From: an uncultured Opitutia bacterium
Lineage (GTDB): Bacteria > Verrucomicrobiota > Verrucomicrobiia > Opitutales > UBA953
Reading direction: 5' to 3'
NCBI GenBank assembly: GCA_903840355.1
Contig: CAIMFJ010000001.1
Span: 62,001 to 126,000 of the forward strand
DNA length: 64,000 nt
Shown here: piece by piece, positions 8,597 to 16,260 of the stretch
How the letters are laid out: each line of letters starts with the position of its first letter
Numbering within the stretch: the first letter of the stretch is position 1
Made by a program: the position numbers and the translations under genes
Notes under the pieces: generated by a model
What the model was told of the DNA's origin: nothing
Database searches by the model: none
What the model saw: the letters and a program-made list of their open reading frames with translations, nothing else

Positions 8597-9808
8597 ATGC
8601 GAACTTTCACCTTTCTCCTTTGTAGCTGCCTGTATGGCTTGGCAGCATTGCAACCAGCAACCCCACCAGTCACCGAAGAAACCTTGGTCACTCCTGAACT
8701 GATAGCGGCGGCCAAAACCGGCGATCCGCAAGCTGAAGAAAAACTAGGGTCGGGTTATTTTTTCGGAAGAGGGGTCCCCAGCGATAGAAAACAAGGCATT
8801 GAGTGGTGGCTCAAAGCAGCCAATCAAGGCTACGCCCAAGCCGAGTGGCATATGGCCATTCTTGCTTTATGGGATAATAAATTTCCGCGCAATGAAACCG
8901 AGGGTTTCAAATGGTTACTCAAAGCGGCACAGCACGGTCACGTCGAAGCTCAATTTTATGTCGGCAACTACTATCAGCAGGGGGAAATCGTCACTGAGGA
9001 TCCAAACCAAGCCCTGTTTTGGTTTCGCAAAGCCGCCGAACAAAATCATCCCCAAGCACAATACATCCTTGGTTTATGCTACGCGACCGGCAAAGGGACC
9101 CCCCAAAACCCAACCGAAGCGGCGAAGTGGATTCTGAAATCAGCCGAACAAGGCTATGAGGACGCGATCATCAATATGGCCATGATTTACAAATTAGGAG
9201 TAGGCGTGGAACGGGATGAGAAAAAGGCCACCGCCCTACTCCAAAAAGGAGCAGAACAAAATAATGGCCGAATCCAATTCGCGCTAGGCATCGATTATCT
9301 GGAGCACAACGACGAAGTGCAGGCGTTTCGATGGGAAAAAAAGGCCGCAGAAAGCGGTTTTGCGGAAGCTCAATTCAATCTCGGAAACAGTTATAGTATG
9401 GGCCAATTTGGCCCGCAAGATTTCACCCAAGCCCTGTTTTGGTGGCATAAAGCTGCGGAGCAAAATCATGCGGCCGCCGACTATAATATTGGGTATGCCT
9501 ACGCTCATGGCGAAGGGGTACCCCAAGACTTTACTAAAGCCGCGCTCTGGTATCGAAAGTCGGCATTATTAAATTACGCCAGCGCCCAACATAACCTCGC
9601 CAACGCTTATGCCAATGGTCGGGGTGTACCGCTCGACCTCGTTCAGAGTTACGCCTTTTGGAGTCTAGCGTCCGACAGAGATGAGGGCTCCAAAAGCAAC
9701 CTCGCTAGTATCATTAAAGACCACCCTGAGATTCAAGCGGCAGGAGAAAAACGACTCGAAGCCTTACGCCAAGAAATTGCCGAAAATCTCAGTAATGCTT
9801 CAAAGTAA
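8597..9808 (+). CDS. Exported Sel1-like repeat protein
   Basis: A 403-residue protein with a signal peptide (MRTFTFLLCSCLYGLAAL) followed by about nine Sel1-type (TPR-like) repeats filling residues 40 to 370. Each repeat shows the pattern A..LG..Y..G.GVP.D...A..W..KAAEQ. Such solenoids act as scaffolds for protein partners, often in the envelope or at host interfaces; no enzyme domain is present. It has its own terminator upstream and promoter-like boxes, so it is probably monocistronic. It is visibly more A/T-rich than its neighbours and is convergent with the SGNH hydrolase gene (15-base gap). The partner is unknown. Confidence 0.88.
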   Translation: MRTFTFLLCSCLYGLAALQPATPPVTEETLVTPELIAAAKTGDPQAEEKLGSGYFFGRGVPSDRKQGIEWWLKAANQGYAQAEWHMAILALWDNKFPRNETEGFKWLLKAAQHGHVEAQFYVGNYYQQGEIVTEDPNQALFWFRKAAEQNHPQAQYILGLCYATGKGTPQNPTEAAKWILKSAEQGYEDAIINMAMIYKLGVGVERDEKKATALLQKGAEQNNGRIQFALGIDYLEHNDEVQAFRWEKKAAESGFAEAQFNLGNSYSMGQFGPQDFTQALFWWHKAAEQNHAAADYNIGYAYAHGEGVPQDFTKAALWYRKSALLNYASAQHNLANAYANGRGVPLDLVQSYAFWSLASDRDEGSKSNLASIIKDHPEIQAAGEKRLEALRQEIAENLSNASK

Positions 9809-9823
9809 CACCCGAGAACGGTT

Positions 9824-10828
9824 TCAACGGGCTACGGCCTGATTAATCTCGGCGACGAATTCCTGTTGGAGTTCGGCTTGGACCTTACTCTTCACGGTAC
9901 TCGCAAAAAGATCTTCGAGCGCATCATAAGTCCCTTGGGGCTTCACCTTTTGCTTCATCAACGCGAGTAACTTTTCCTTGGCCCAATGGTTGAGCGTGGG
10001 GCGTTTCGCCGCGGCCACGACCAAGAAAAGGCGCTCGCGCTGCCGCAGGGTTAAGGGGCACGTCGCCGTAAAAAACTTTTGATTCAGTTCAACATCCACG
10101 CGGGTAGTAATCGTCCCCGCACCCGGCAGGTCTAACCAAGTTTCGCGGGCGGTCGCCACTTGGGCGGCGGTGCAGCCCATACCCGACAAGATGGTTTGAG
10201 CCATCAACATATTCCCTTCGGGCGTCATGTGCACCCCATCCCCCGTTAAGCCATGCAACGTATCCTTTTGACGGAGCACCTCCACAAAAACGGGATAGAG
10301 ATCAATCAACGTGCATTGCCGCTGCTTGGCTAAGCTGCGCAAAAAATCACTATAGATTCCAAGTTGCTGAGTGGCGGCACTCTCCGCGCTGCCGGCGGTG
10401 GTCGTCGTGCATAAAATCACTTTAATCCCCGCGGCTTGGCAACGGGTGACCATTTCCGTCATATTAATTTTATACTGCTCTAAGGGGACTCCTTTGGCGC
10501 CGTGGATGACATCATTCATCCCACAACTAATCATCACCCATTCAGGCTTTGGAGCGAGAACGTCACGCTGCAGGCGAGCGAGCATGTCATTAGATTGTTG
10601 ACCCCCAATGCCGGCAGGAAGCGGCGTGATGTTAACCCCATTGGCCTTTAAACCAGCGACAACCAATTGCACATAACCATGGGCATTAGTCCAACCCTGG
10701 GCCGTAATACTGTCTCCAAGAAAAACGACCTTTTCTTGGGACTTAACGAGCACTTGGGCAGACAGCCAAGAACCTGGTCCCAGGCCCAGGACCATTAAAA
10801 ACCCGCAGCACCAACGTCGTAGCGCCAT
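9824..10828 (-). CDS. Exported SGNH/GDSL-family hydrolase
   Basis: From the ATG at 10828 this is 334 residues, beginning four bases beyond the stop of the PAP2 gene; an ATG 33 bases earlier would overlap that gene. A signal peptide (ALRRWCCGFLMVLGLGPGSWLSAQ) precedes the SGNH hydrolase blocks: FLGDSITAQGW (block I Ser), the Gly in block II, SCGMNDV (block III Asn) and GDGVHMTPEG (block V Asp and His). These enzymes remove acyl or acetyl groups from lipids or glycans in the envelope. It is the last gene of the rpmH-rnpA-yidD-LtaS-PAP2 run and may act on the same envelope polymer as its neighbours (inference). Confidence 0.85.
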   Translation of the reverse strand: MALRRWCCGFLMVLGLGPGSWLSAQVLVKSQEKVVFLGDSITAQGWTNAHGYVQLVVAGLKANGVNITPLPAGIGGQQSNDMLARLQRDVLAPKPEWVMISCGMNDVIHGAKGVPLEQYKINMTEMVTRCQAAGIKVILCTTTTAGSAESAATQQLGIYSDFLRSLAKQRQCTLIDLYPVFVEVLRQKDTLHGLTGDGVHMTPEGNMLMAQTILSGMGCTAAQVATARETWLDLPGAGTITTRVDVELNQKFFTATCPLTLRQRERLFLVVAAAKRPTLNHWAKEKLLALMKQKVKPQGTYDALEDLFASTVKSKVQAELQQEFVAEINQAVAR

Positions 10829-10832
10829 CAGC

Positions 10833-11540
10833 TTAAGACTCGTGTGCTGGCTTAATCCCAAGCGCCAGCAAGTAAGTGATTAGCCAGGCTAACAAGACCG
10901 TTACCAGGGTGTGCGATAAAAAATGTTCACCGCGGGCGATTTGATAACCGCCCATCCAAGTTCCTGCGATGAGACCGAGGCTCCAACCAAGGCGACGACC
11001 GCGGGGATTCGTCCACGCCCACGCCAAACCAAGCAAGGCAAACCCGCCGCTCGCATGAGCTGCAGGAAAGGCGTTGCTGGGGTAACCTGCAGGCTTGGCT
11101 TGGAAAAGTAAAAGGTGCTCAAACTTACCGCCGAACAGCTTTAAATCCAACGGCGTCGACATGTGGGTCACCACGCGAAGCTGCGAACAAATCGCCGGCA
11201 CGAGACCCAGGCAAAGGATGAGGTAAACGGCCCTACGACGCCCAAGCCAGGCGGGAAAACGCTGGGGAACGAACGCGGCGATTAAAAGCAGAACGGCGAC
11301 GATAATTAAAATCACCTTCGGACCCGTGTAAGCGAGGGCATGAGCCCAAGGTTCATCATGAGCAATCACCCACTGCTGATTCCGCCAGAACAACCCCTGA
11401 AACCAAAGGTCCAAACGCTCGCCCCCCAAACCCGGAAAACCAAAAAAGATTAAAGCTCCGGCCAATAAAACACCCGGAAGGATTAAACCTTGCGGCTTAG
11501 CGACTGGGGTTGGTGAGTCCACCGCGTTTGAAAAGTTCAT
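10833..11540 (-). CDS. PAP2-family membrane phosphatase
   Basis: From ATG 11540 the protein has 235 residues and about six membrane helices. The PAP2 signature is present as FPAAHASGG (the PSGH-type box) and ARGEHFLSH (the SR....H box, here with R and H kept), which fits lipid phosphatases acting on undecaprenyl-PP, phosphatidate or lipid A. The start was chosen because AAGGAA lies just upstream of ATG 11540; this overlaps the end of the LtaS-like gene by 44 bases. An alternative ATG at 11597 would add 19 charged residues. Coupling to a phosphoglycerol-type transferase suggests it recycles or trims a lipid phosphate (inference). Confidence 0.85.
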   Translation of the reverse strand: MNFSNAVDSPTPVAKPQGLILPGVLLAGALIFFGFPGLGGERLDLWFQGLFWRNQQWVIAHDEPWAHALAYTGPKVILIIVAVLLLIAAFVPQRFPAWLGRRRAVYLILCLGLVPAICSQLRVVTHMSTPLDLKLFGGKFEHLLLFQAKPAGYPSNAFPAAHASGGFALLGLAWAWTNPRGRRLGWSLGLIAGTWMGGYQIARGEHFLSHTLVTVLLAWLITYLLALGIKPAHES

Positions 11541-13575
11541 CGGTTCCTTGGTAATAAATAATGGCCTCCTCGAGCGCCATTTCATTGGTGATACCAAGCG
11601 GTTTCAGTTCACCTGTCTGTAAATCGGCCCGATACTGCACGCCTTGGCGCACGGGCTTCAGGACGGTCAAAACGCCATCAGGCTGGAGGACCGCGACCTT
11701 TTGATAATTACTGATAAAAGCCCGGGGCGTGAACGTGGGTGCCAAGGCATCACCCCCGACGAAACGTGCGGTGTAATTAAAGTTTAATAAACCTAAGAGC
11801 GTGGGCGTTAAATCCACTTGGCTCATCATCGTGTCGACTACCCGAGGGGCGAGGTTCTTAGGTGACCAAATAAACAAGGGGATTTCATACTTCCGAATTT
11901 CGAGTTCCCGCTTACCCGCCACCGAAGCACAGTGATCCGCCACGATGACAAAAATCGTGTCGTTAAACCAAGGCTTGCTCGCCGCTAATTTCAAAAAATT
12001 GCCAATCGCATAATCGGTGTAAGCCACGCCACCCTCACGATTAATCAACTTCACATCAATCCGTCCGGGAGGCCAAGTGTAAGGACGGTGATTCGAAGTC
12101 GTCATCACGAAGTGATGGAAAGGCTGGTGCGCGGCGAAGGCCCGGTCCGCTTCATGCAGGCACCAGTTAAACGAATCTTCATCACAAGCTCCCCAAGCAT
12201 TACCAAACGTGGTAATCTCACCCTTCTTCTCGGCTGCAGGCTGATCGACAATCCGATAGCCGTTGGTGGAAAAAAAGTAATTCATGTTATCGAAGAACCC
12301 ATCACCCCCATAAATAAACGCCGTGTCATAACCTTGGGCTTTCAAGATAGAACCTAAGGTACAAAGGTTCTCGCAACCAGCCCGGCGAAGCACGGATTGC
12401 CCGGGAATTGGGGGAATCCCCAACGTCAAAGCTTCCATGCCACGGACCGTGCGGGTGCCGCTCGCATAACAATGTCTAAACCAAATCGACTCCTTGGCCA
12501 GGCGATCCAAGTTAGGAGTCAGCTTTTGGGCGACATACGGGGCTTGGCCGTAGCAACCCAAGAACTCCGCACTCAAACTCTCGACCGTGATTTGAATCAC
12601 ATTCAGGCGGCGCGGCTGATCTTTAACGGACCGCAAGACCGCACGGGTGATGTCGCGCGGGTCATCGGTCGCAAATTTAATCCCTTGGTTACCGAGCAAT
12701 TGACGCAAGTCTGCCACCGGGTGGGAGCGAGTCGGGTAAAACCGGTTCCAGTCTAGTTGATTCGCCCAGAAAGCGGCTAAGAACGAATATTCCCCGTTCT
12801 TCGCCAACTCCGTGTCATAACTATTGGCCCAACTCGGCTGCGGATTAACCATGTGACGCAAGCCCGTCGTCACACACTCTCCCACCGTATTACTCGGAGC
12901 TTCTTTAACGCGCAAATCGTGTCGGCCTAAAAACAAAGCCGTCACTAAAATCAGGGCCAACGGAAAAAGGAGTGCCACGACTTCAACCCAGCGTGGAGAA
13001 GTCTCGGCTTGGAATCCCTCATGCCAGCGAGCGACGAGCCCGAGGCGACGCCAGCACCAGTACCAGGCGATGCCGAGCAGCAACACCCCTGCCAAGATTA
13101 AAGGCAGCGAGTACGACTCCCGGATATTTTTTACCACCTCGGTCGTGTAGACCAAGTAATCTACGGCGATAAAATTAAACCGCACCGCAAACTCTTCCCA
13201 GAAAAGAATCTCCGCAATTTTCCAAAAAACAAATAAGCACGAACCGAAACACCAGAAACCCACCAACACCTTAAAACTAAAACGCTTCGGCCACAGCGCA
13301 CTCAACAACCCAAAAGGCAGGGTGAGAAACCAAGCCATGAGTAAGTCAAAAGCGAAGCCAACGACCAGCGAACCCCAAGTACCCCAACCCCAGGAAACGA
13401 CCCCGGCACTCACCGCCAAAAGACCCACCCGCAATAAAGTCCCCAAGATTAAATACGTCAGCGCCAGCAAAAGTGTACCCCCTTGCCGAGAATTTAAGAG
13501 ACGCGGATAAAGCGATTGCACTCCCTTAACCTTGGCAAATAAGGCTAGGTTGGAGCGAGATAATTCCAGCCCCAA
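11497..13575 (-). CDS. LTA-synthase-like sulfatase-fold transferase (phosphoglycerol/phosphoethanolamine type)
   Basis: A 692-residue protein with five N-terminal membrane helices followed by an alkaline-phosphatase-fold domain of the COG1368 group. Expected catalytic features are visible: the metal Glu in QITVESLSAEFLGCYG, the nucleophile region ASGTRTVRGMEAL with its Thr, and the D-H pair in VADHCASVAG. Family members transfer phosphoglycerol or phosphoethanolamine from a phospholipid to a glycan or lipid. True lipoteichoic acid is not expected in an organism with LptD, so decoration of a periplasmic glucan, LPS core or similar is more likely. It starts nine bases after yidD, in the position where yidC is usually found. 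Confidence 0.85.
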   Translation of the reverse strand: MGLELSRSNLALFAKVKGVQSLYPRLLNSRQGGTLLLALTYLILGTLLRVGLLAVSAGVVSWGWGTWGSLVVGFAFDLLMAWFLTLPFGLLSALWPKRFSFKVLVGFWCFGSCLFVFWKIAEILFWEEFAVRFNFIAVDYLVYTTEVVKNIRESYSLPLILAGVLLLGIAWYWCWRRLGLVARWHEGFQAETSPRWVEVVALLFPLALILVTALFLGRHDLRVKEAPSNTVGECVTTGLRHMVNPQPSWANSYDTELAKNGEYSFLAAFWANQLDWNRFYPTRSHPVADLRQLLGNQGIKFATDDPRDITRAVLRSVKDQPRRLNVIQITVESLSAEFLGCYGQAPYVAQKLTPNLDRLAKESIWFRHCYASGTRTVRGMEALTLGIPPIPGQSVLRRAGCENLCTLGSILKAQGYDTAFIYGGDGFFDNMNYFFSTNGYRIVDQPAAEKKGEITTFGNAWGACDEDSFNWCLHEADRAFAAHQPFHHFVMTTSNHRPYTWPPGRIDVKLINREGGVAYTDYAIGNFLKLAASKPWFNDTIFVIVADHCASVAGKRELEIRKYEIPLFIWSPKNLAPRVVDTMMSQVDLTPTLLGLLNFNYTARFVGGDALAPTFTPRAFISNYQKVAVLQPDGVLTVLKPVRQGVQYRADLQTGELKPLGITNEMALEEAIIYYQGTDELFKRGGLTNPSR

Positions 13576-13584
13576 AAAACCGCA

Positions 13585-13839
13585 TTACTGAGGCGGAACT
13601 TCATCAATTCCTGATTTTCCCCACGGATGACAGCGTCCGATTCTCTTAAGACCCATCCACCCACCCTTAATGAGCCCAAAGCGCTGGAGACTAGTCGCCA
13701 TGTAAACCGAGCAAGTCGGCTGAAAGCGACAACCCGATCCAGGCAACAAGGCATGCAATACTGGCGACAGGATTTTCTGGTAAAGCCAGACTAAGCCCAA
13801 GGCCGCCCGTACCACGAGGGAAGGTGTCGGCTCGCTCAT
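13585..13839 (-). CDS. yidD: Membrane protein insertion efficiency factor YidD
   Basis: An 84-residue protein of the YidD (DUF37) family with the signature LYQKILSPVL..LLPGSGCRFQPTCSVYM and GLKRIGRCHPW; the conserved cysteines are all present. YidD assists membrane protein insertion by YidC. The ATG overlaps the rnpA stop by four bases (ATGA), the usual coupling. yidC does not follow here. Confidence 0.95.
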   Translation of the reverse strand: MSEPTPSLVVRAALGLVWLYQKILSPVLHALLPGSGCRFQPTCSVYMATSLQRFGLIKGGWMGLKRIGRCHPWGKSGIDEVPPQ

Positions 13840-14198
13840 GCGACCTCCGGGCCTTGGCGTTCTTGGATGCGCTGGGCGGCGAGGGCTAAGGTTTTTTCCA
13901 AATCCGCAAACCGCCGACGCAACATGGAGGCCCGGGCCACCAAGACCAAGGCGGTGCCCTTCGGGAAAAGCTCGCCCTGGGAACGAAAGATCGAGCGAGC
14001 CAAGCGCTTCACCCGATTCCGTTGGACAGCCAGAGGGAAGGTCTTCTTGGCGGCAATGACCGCAAAACGAGGCAACCCCTCCCCCTCCTCGACCTTATAA
14101 TTTAAAAGAAAAGGCCCGCAGTCTAGCCGCGAGCCAAGGTTGCGGAGACGCGTAAAATCAGCCGAAGCTCGAATTCGACGCTCCCGCGGGAGGCGCAT
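13836..14198 (-). CDS. rnpA: Ribonuclease P protein component
   Basis: A 120-residue basic protein that binds the RNase P RNA and helps cleave tRNA 5' leaders. The RNR motif is seen as QRNRVKRLARSIFR, with FAVIAAKKTFPLA ahead of it (the usual SKK-like strand) and LVLVARASM after it. It lies five bases downstream of rpmH and overlaps yidD, the standard rpmH-rnpA-yidD order. Confidence 0.95.
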   Translation of the reverse strand: MRLPRERRIRASADFTRLRNLGSRLDCGPFLLNYKVEEGEGLPRFAVIAAKKTFPLAVQRNRVKRLARSIFRSQGELFPKGTALVLVARASMLRRRFADLEKTLALAAQRIQERQGPEVA

Positions 14199-14203
14199 AA
14201 GGA

Positions 14204-14341
14204 TTAGTAAGCCCCGAGACGCTTGCGACCGGTGCTACGGCGGTTGGCGAGGACCTTGCGGCCGCCAGGGGACTTCGAACGAGCACGGAAGCCGCACTTA
14301 CGGGCGCGGGCGATTTTGGATGGGCGGTAGGTGGGTTGCAT
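14204..14341 (-). CDS. rpmH: Ribosomal protein bL34
   Basis: A 45-residue, strongly basic protein starting at ATG 14341. The C-terminal part ([20 protein letters not shown] followed by [10 protein letters not shown]) is the bL34 signature. The N-terminus reads [15 protein letters not shown] instead of the common MKRTYQPS. A longer in-frame extension to 14575 has no bL34 similarity and runs through the promoter region, so it was rejected. dnaA is not adjacent, unlike in many bacteria. Confidence 0.96.
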   Translation of the reverse strand: MQPTYRPSKIARARKCGFRARSKSPGGRKVLANRRSTGRKRLGAY

Positions 14342-14356
14342 GGCAATTAAGCCTCC

Positions 14357-14385
14357 AGACAAGGCGACCCTTCCGCTAGTGTCAA
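14357..14385 (-). promoter_or_regulatory. Candidate rpmH promoter
   Basis: On the minus strand an exact TTGACA (14385-14380) is followed by a 17-base spacer and TTGTCT (14362-14357), a poor -10. The expected start would lie about 8-10 bases before the rpmH ATG. The -35 match is clear, the -10 is weak. Confidence 0.3.
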
Positions 14386-14437
14386 GCCCCACGCTTACCG
14401 GCTTGGCATCTGGCCCCCAAAGGGGAAGGATAAGCCC

Positions 14438-15298
14438 ATGAGCGAAGCCAAGCGCCCCCGCCGACCGGTCCCGCCTAAGGCCTACCTGAACGATGAGTTC
14501 ATGACCAGCCCCCAAGCCCGGATTCTCCGCGTGATGGCCGAAATGCAAGAACCCTACGGTCGCTTTAAGAAACATGGGGTCCGCAACACGGTCGTGATGT
14601 TTGGTTCGGCCCGCACGATGTCCCCAGAGCGTGCCGCCAAAGAATTAGCCGAAGCGAAGGCCCTGCCCGATCGGGCCGAGTGCTCTGGTGCCGAATGTGC
14701 CCTCCGCCTGCGGGTCGCCGAAATGAACATGCGGAGTTCTTTCTACTATAATGCCTGTCGGGAACTTTCGTATGAAATGACGAAGTGGTCGATGTCGCTC
14801 CCCGAGTACCAACGCTTCTTAGTCTGCTCGGGCGGTGGCCCTGGTATCATGGAAGCCGCCAACCTCGGTGCCCACCAAGCGGACGGGCGTTCCGTAGGCC
14901 TCGGCATCGCCCTGCCCTTCGAGCAAGAACACAACCCTTACATCACCCCAGAGCTGGATTTAGAATTCCACTACTTCTTCGTCCGTAAATATTGGTTCCT
15001 CTATTTGGCCAAAGCACTCGTCGCCTTCCCCGGTGGTTTCGGCACTTTCGATGAACTCTTCGAAATGCTGACCTTGATACAAACCGGTAAAACCAAGAAG
15101 CATTTCCCCGTCCTGCTTTTCGGTTCTGCTTTCTGGAAAGAAGTCGTAAACTTCGAAGTCTTTCACGAATGGGGCATGGTCTCGCCAGAAGACCGTAACC
15201 TCTACTTGCACGTCGATACGGTTCAAGAAGCCCGCGACCAATTGATTAATATCATCACCGAACGCTACCTCCTGCCCGATAAAGATGACAACGACTGA
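14438..15298 (+). CDS. LOG-family / TIGR00730 Rossmann-fold protein
   Basis: A 286-residue protein with the LOG-family nucleotide-binding signatures [16 protein letters not shown] and [13 protein letters not shown], the two motifs that define cytokinin riboside monophosphate phosphoribohydrolases (Lonely Guy). In bacteria these hydrolyse AMP-type nucleotides or cytokinin precursors; the exact substrate is not readable. An extra N-terminal part of about 50 residues and an insert after FGSARTMSP mark the long subgroup. It starts divergently from rpmH, and its end overlaps cutA by 14 bases, suggesting translational coupling. Confidence 0.88.
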   Translation: MSEAKRPRRPVPPKAYLNDEFMTSPQARILRVMAEMQEPYGRFKKHGVRNTVVMFGSARTMSPERAAKELAEAKALPDRAECSGAECALRLRVAEMNMRSSFYYNACRELSYEMTKWSMSLPEYQRFLVCSGGGPGIMEAANLGAHQADGRSVGLGIALPFEQEHNPYITPELDLEFHYFFVRKYWFLYLAKALVAFPGGFGTFDELFEMLTLIQTGKTKKHFPVLLFGSAFWKEVVNFEVFHEWGMVSPEDRNLYLHVDTVQEARDQLINIITERYLLPDKDDND

Positions 15299-15608
15299 TA
15301 GTGTCAGCGTCGCTTGGACCACCCTCCCTTCACGCGAAGCGGCCGAGCGTTTAGCCGAAGCCGCCGTCAATGCGGGCTTGGTGGCGTGTGCCCAAGTGGA
15401 AGGCCCTCTGCGCTCTTTTTACACGTGGGAAGGGGTGACGCAAAACGAAGAGGAATTTCGGATTAACTTTAAATACGCCACCGCCAAAAGCCGCGACCTC
15501 GAAGCGTGGGTTCATGCACAACACCCCTACGCCGTCCCCGAATGGATCACTCTGCAAGTGGATCACGTATCCCCGAGTTACCGCGCTTGGATTTTAGGAG
15601 TCCGCTAA
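15285..15608 (+). CDS. cutA: CutA1 divalent-ion tolerance-like protein
   Basis: A 107-residue protein with the CutA1 fold signature: an early TTLPSREAAERLAEAAV helix, GLVACAQV, SFYTWEG, and the HPYAVPEWITLQVD segment near the end. CutA trimers bind metal ions and resemble PII proteins; the early link to copper tolerance is weak. The start overlaps the end of the LOG-family gene by 14 bases. Confidence 0.88.
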   Translation: MTTTDSVSVAWTTLPSREAAERLAEAAVNAGLVACAQVEGPLRSFYTWEGVTQNEEEFRINFKYATAKSRDLEAWVHAQHPYAVPEWITLQVDHVSPSYRAWILGVR

Positions 15609-15614
15609 CCGACC

Positions 15615-16187
15615 ATGCCTCATCCCGCTATCCTCTCCTGCCTCTACCTAATTTTAGGCCTAAGCGTTTTCGTGGCGTGGTGGGGCGAATTTCGCCAACG
15701 CCAAAAGACGCACCAAGATGAAGGCTTTTGGCCGGGCACGACCTCCGCACCTTGGGCCGTGCATGCCTTAGTCATCAGCGGCGTGCTTTTTCTCACGCTA
15801 CTCGAAACTGCCAGCGAAGTTTATTTCGGGGTGAGTCAAAGTCAGTCCACCCTCCCGAGCTACGCCATCGCTGCCTTGCTGGGAGCCTCCTTTATTGAGG
15901 AAATTGTCTTCCGTGGTTTCGCCGCACCCGGCCAATTCAGCGGGGGCAAATTACTCGGCGTGATGGTAATTGGTTCGCTCGTCTTCGCAGTGATTCACCA
16001 ATTCGACCTCAAGACAATGGAGGGCAAAATCAGCATCGTCTTTTCATTTCTCGTTTCACTTTGGTTATATTTTGCGCGCTTCAATCCGCTCAACACCGAG
16101 CGTTCGCTATTGCCCTGTTTTATGGGACATATCGTGCGTAACCTTGCGGTTTTCGGGATTAAATGGATTCAAGGCTTCGTAAATTAG
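15615..16187 (+). CDS. CPBP-family intramembrane metalloprotease
   Basis: A 190-residue membrane protein with about five helices. The CPBP (Abi, Rce1-like) motif is present: FIEEIVFRGF (EE...R) and a later VIHQFD, followed by a final H in CFMGHIVRN. These residues would bind zinc within the membrane. Family members process prenylated or small peptides; no substrate gene is obvious here. It starts six bases after cutA, so the three genes 14438-16187 form a probable operon. Confidence 0.85.
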   Translation: MPHPAILSCLYLILGLSVFVAWWGEFRQRQKTHQDEGFWPGTTSAPWAVHALVISGVLFLTLLETASEVYFGVSQSQSTLPSYAIAALLGASFIEEIVFRGFAAPGQFSGGKLLGVMVIGSLVFAVIHQFDLKTMEGKISIVFSFLVSLWLYFARFNPLNTERSLLPCFMGHIVRNLAVFGIKWIQGFVN

Positions 16188-16260
16188 AAATTTTTCGCAT
16201 TTAATTTAGGCAACTATTGCAACCCCTTTAAGGCTGGGTTGTCATACCTTTTTACCTGCC

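Noticed and set aside
16220-16253. Hairpin CAACCC/GGGTTG followed by CCTTTTTA as a terminator after the CPBP gene.
   Set aside because: A six-bp stem with a ten-base loop and a T run six bases away is too weak to list as a terminator.
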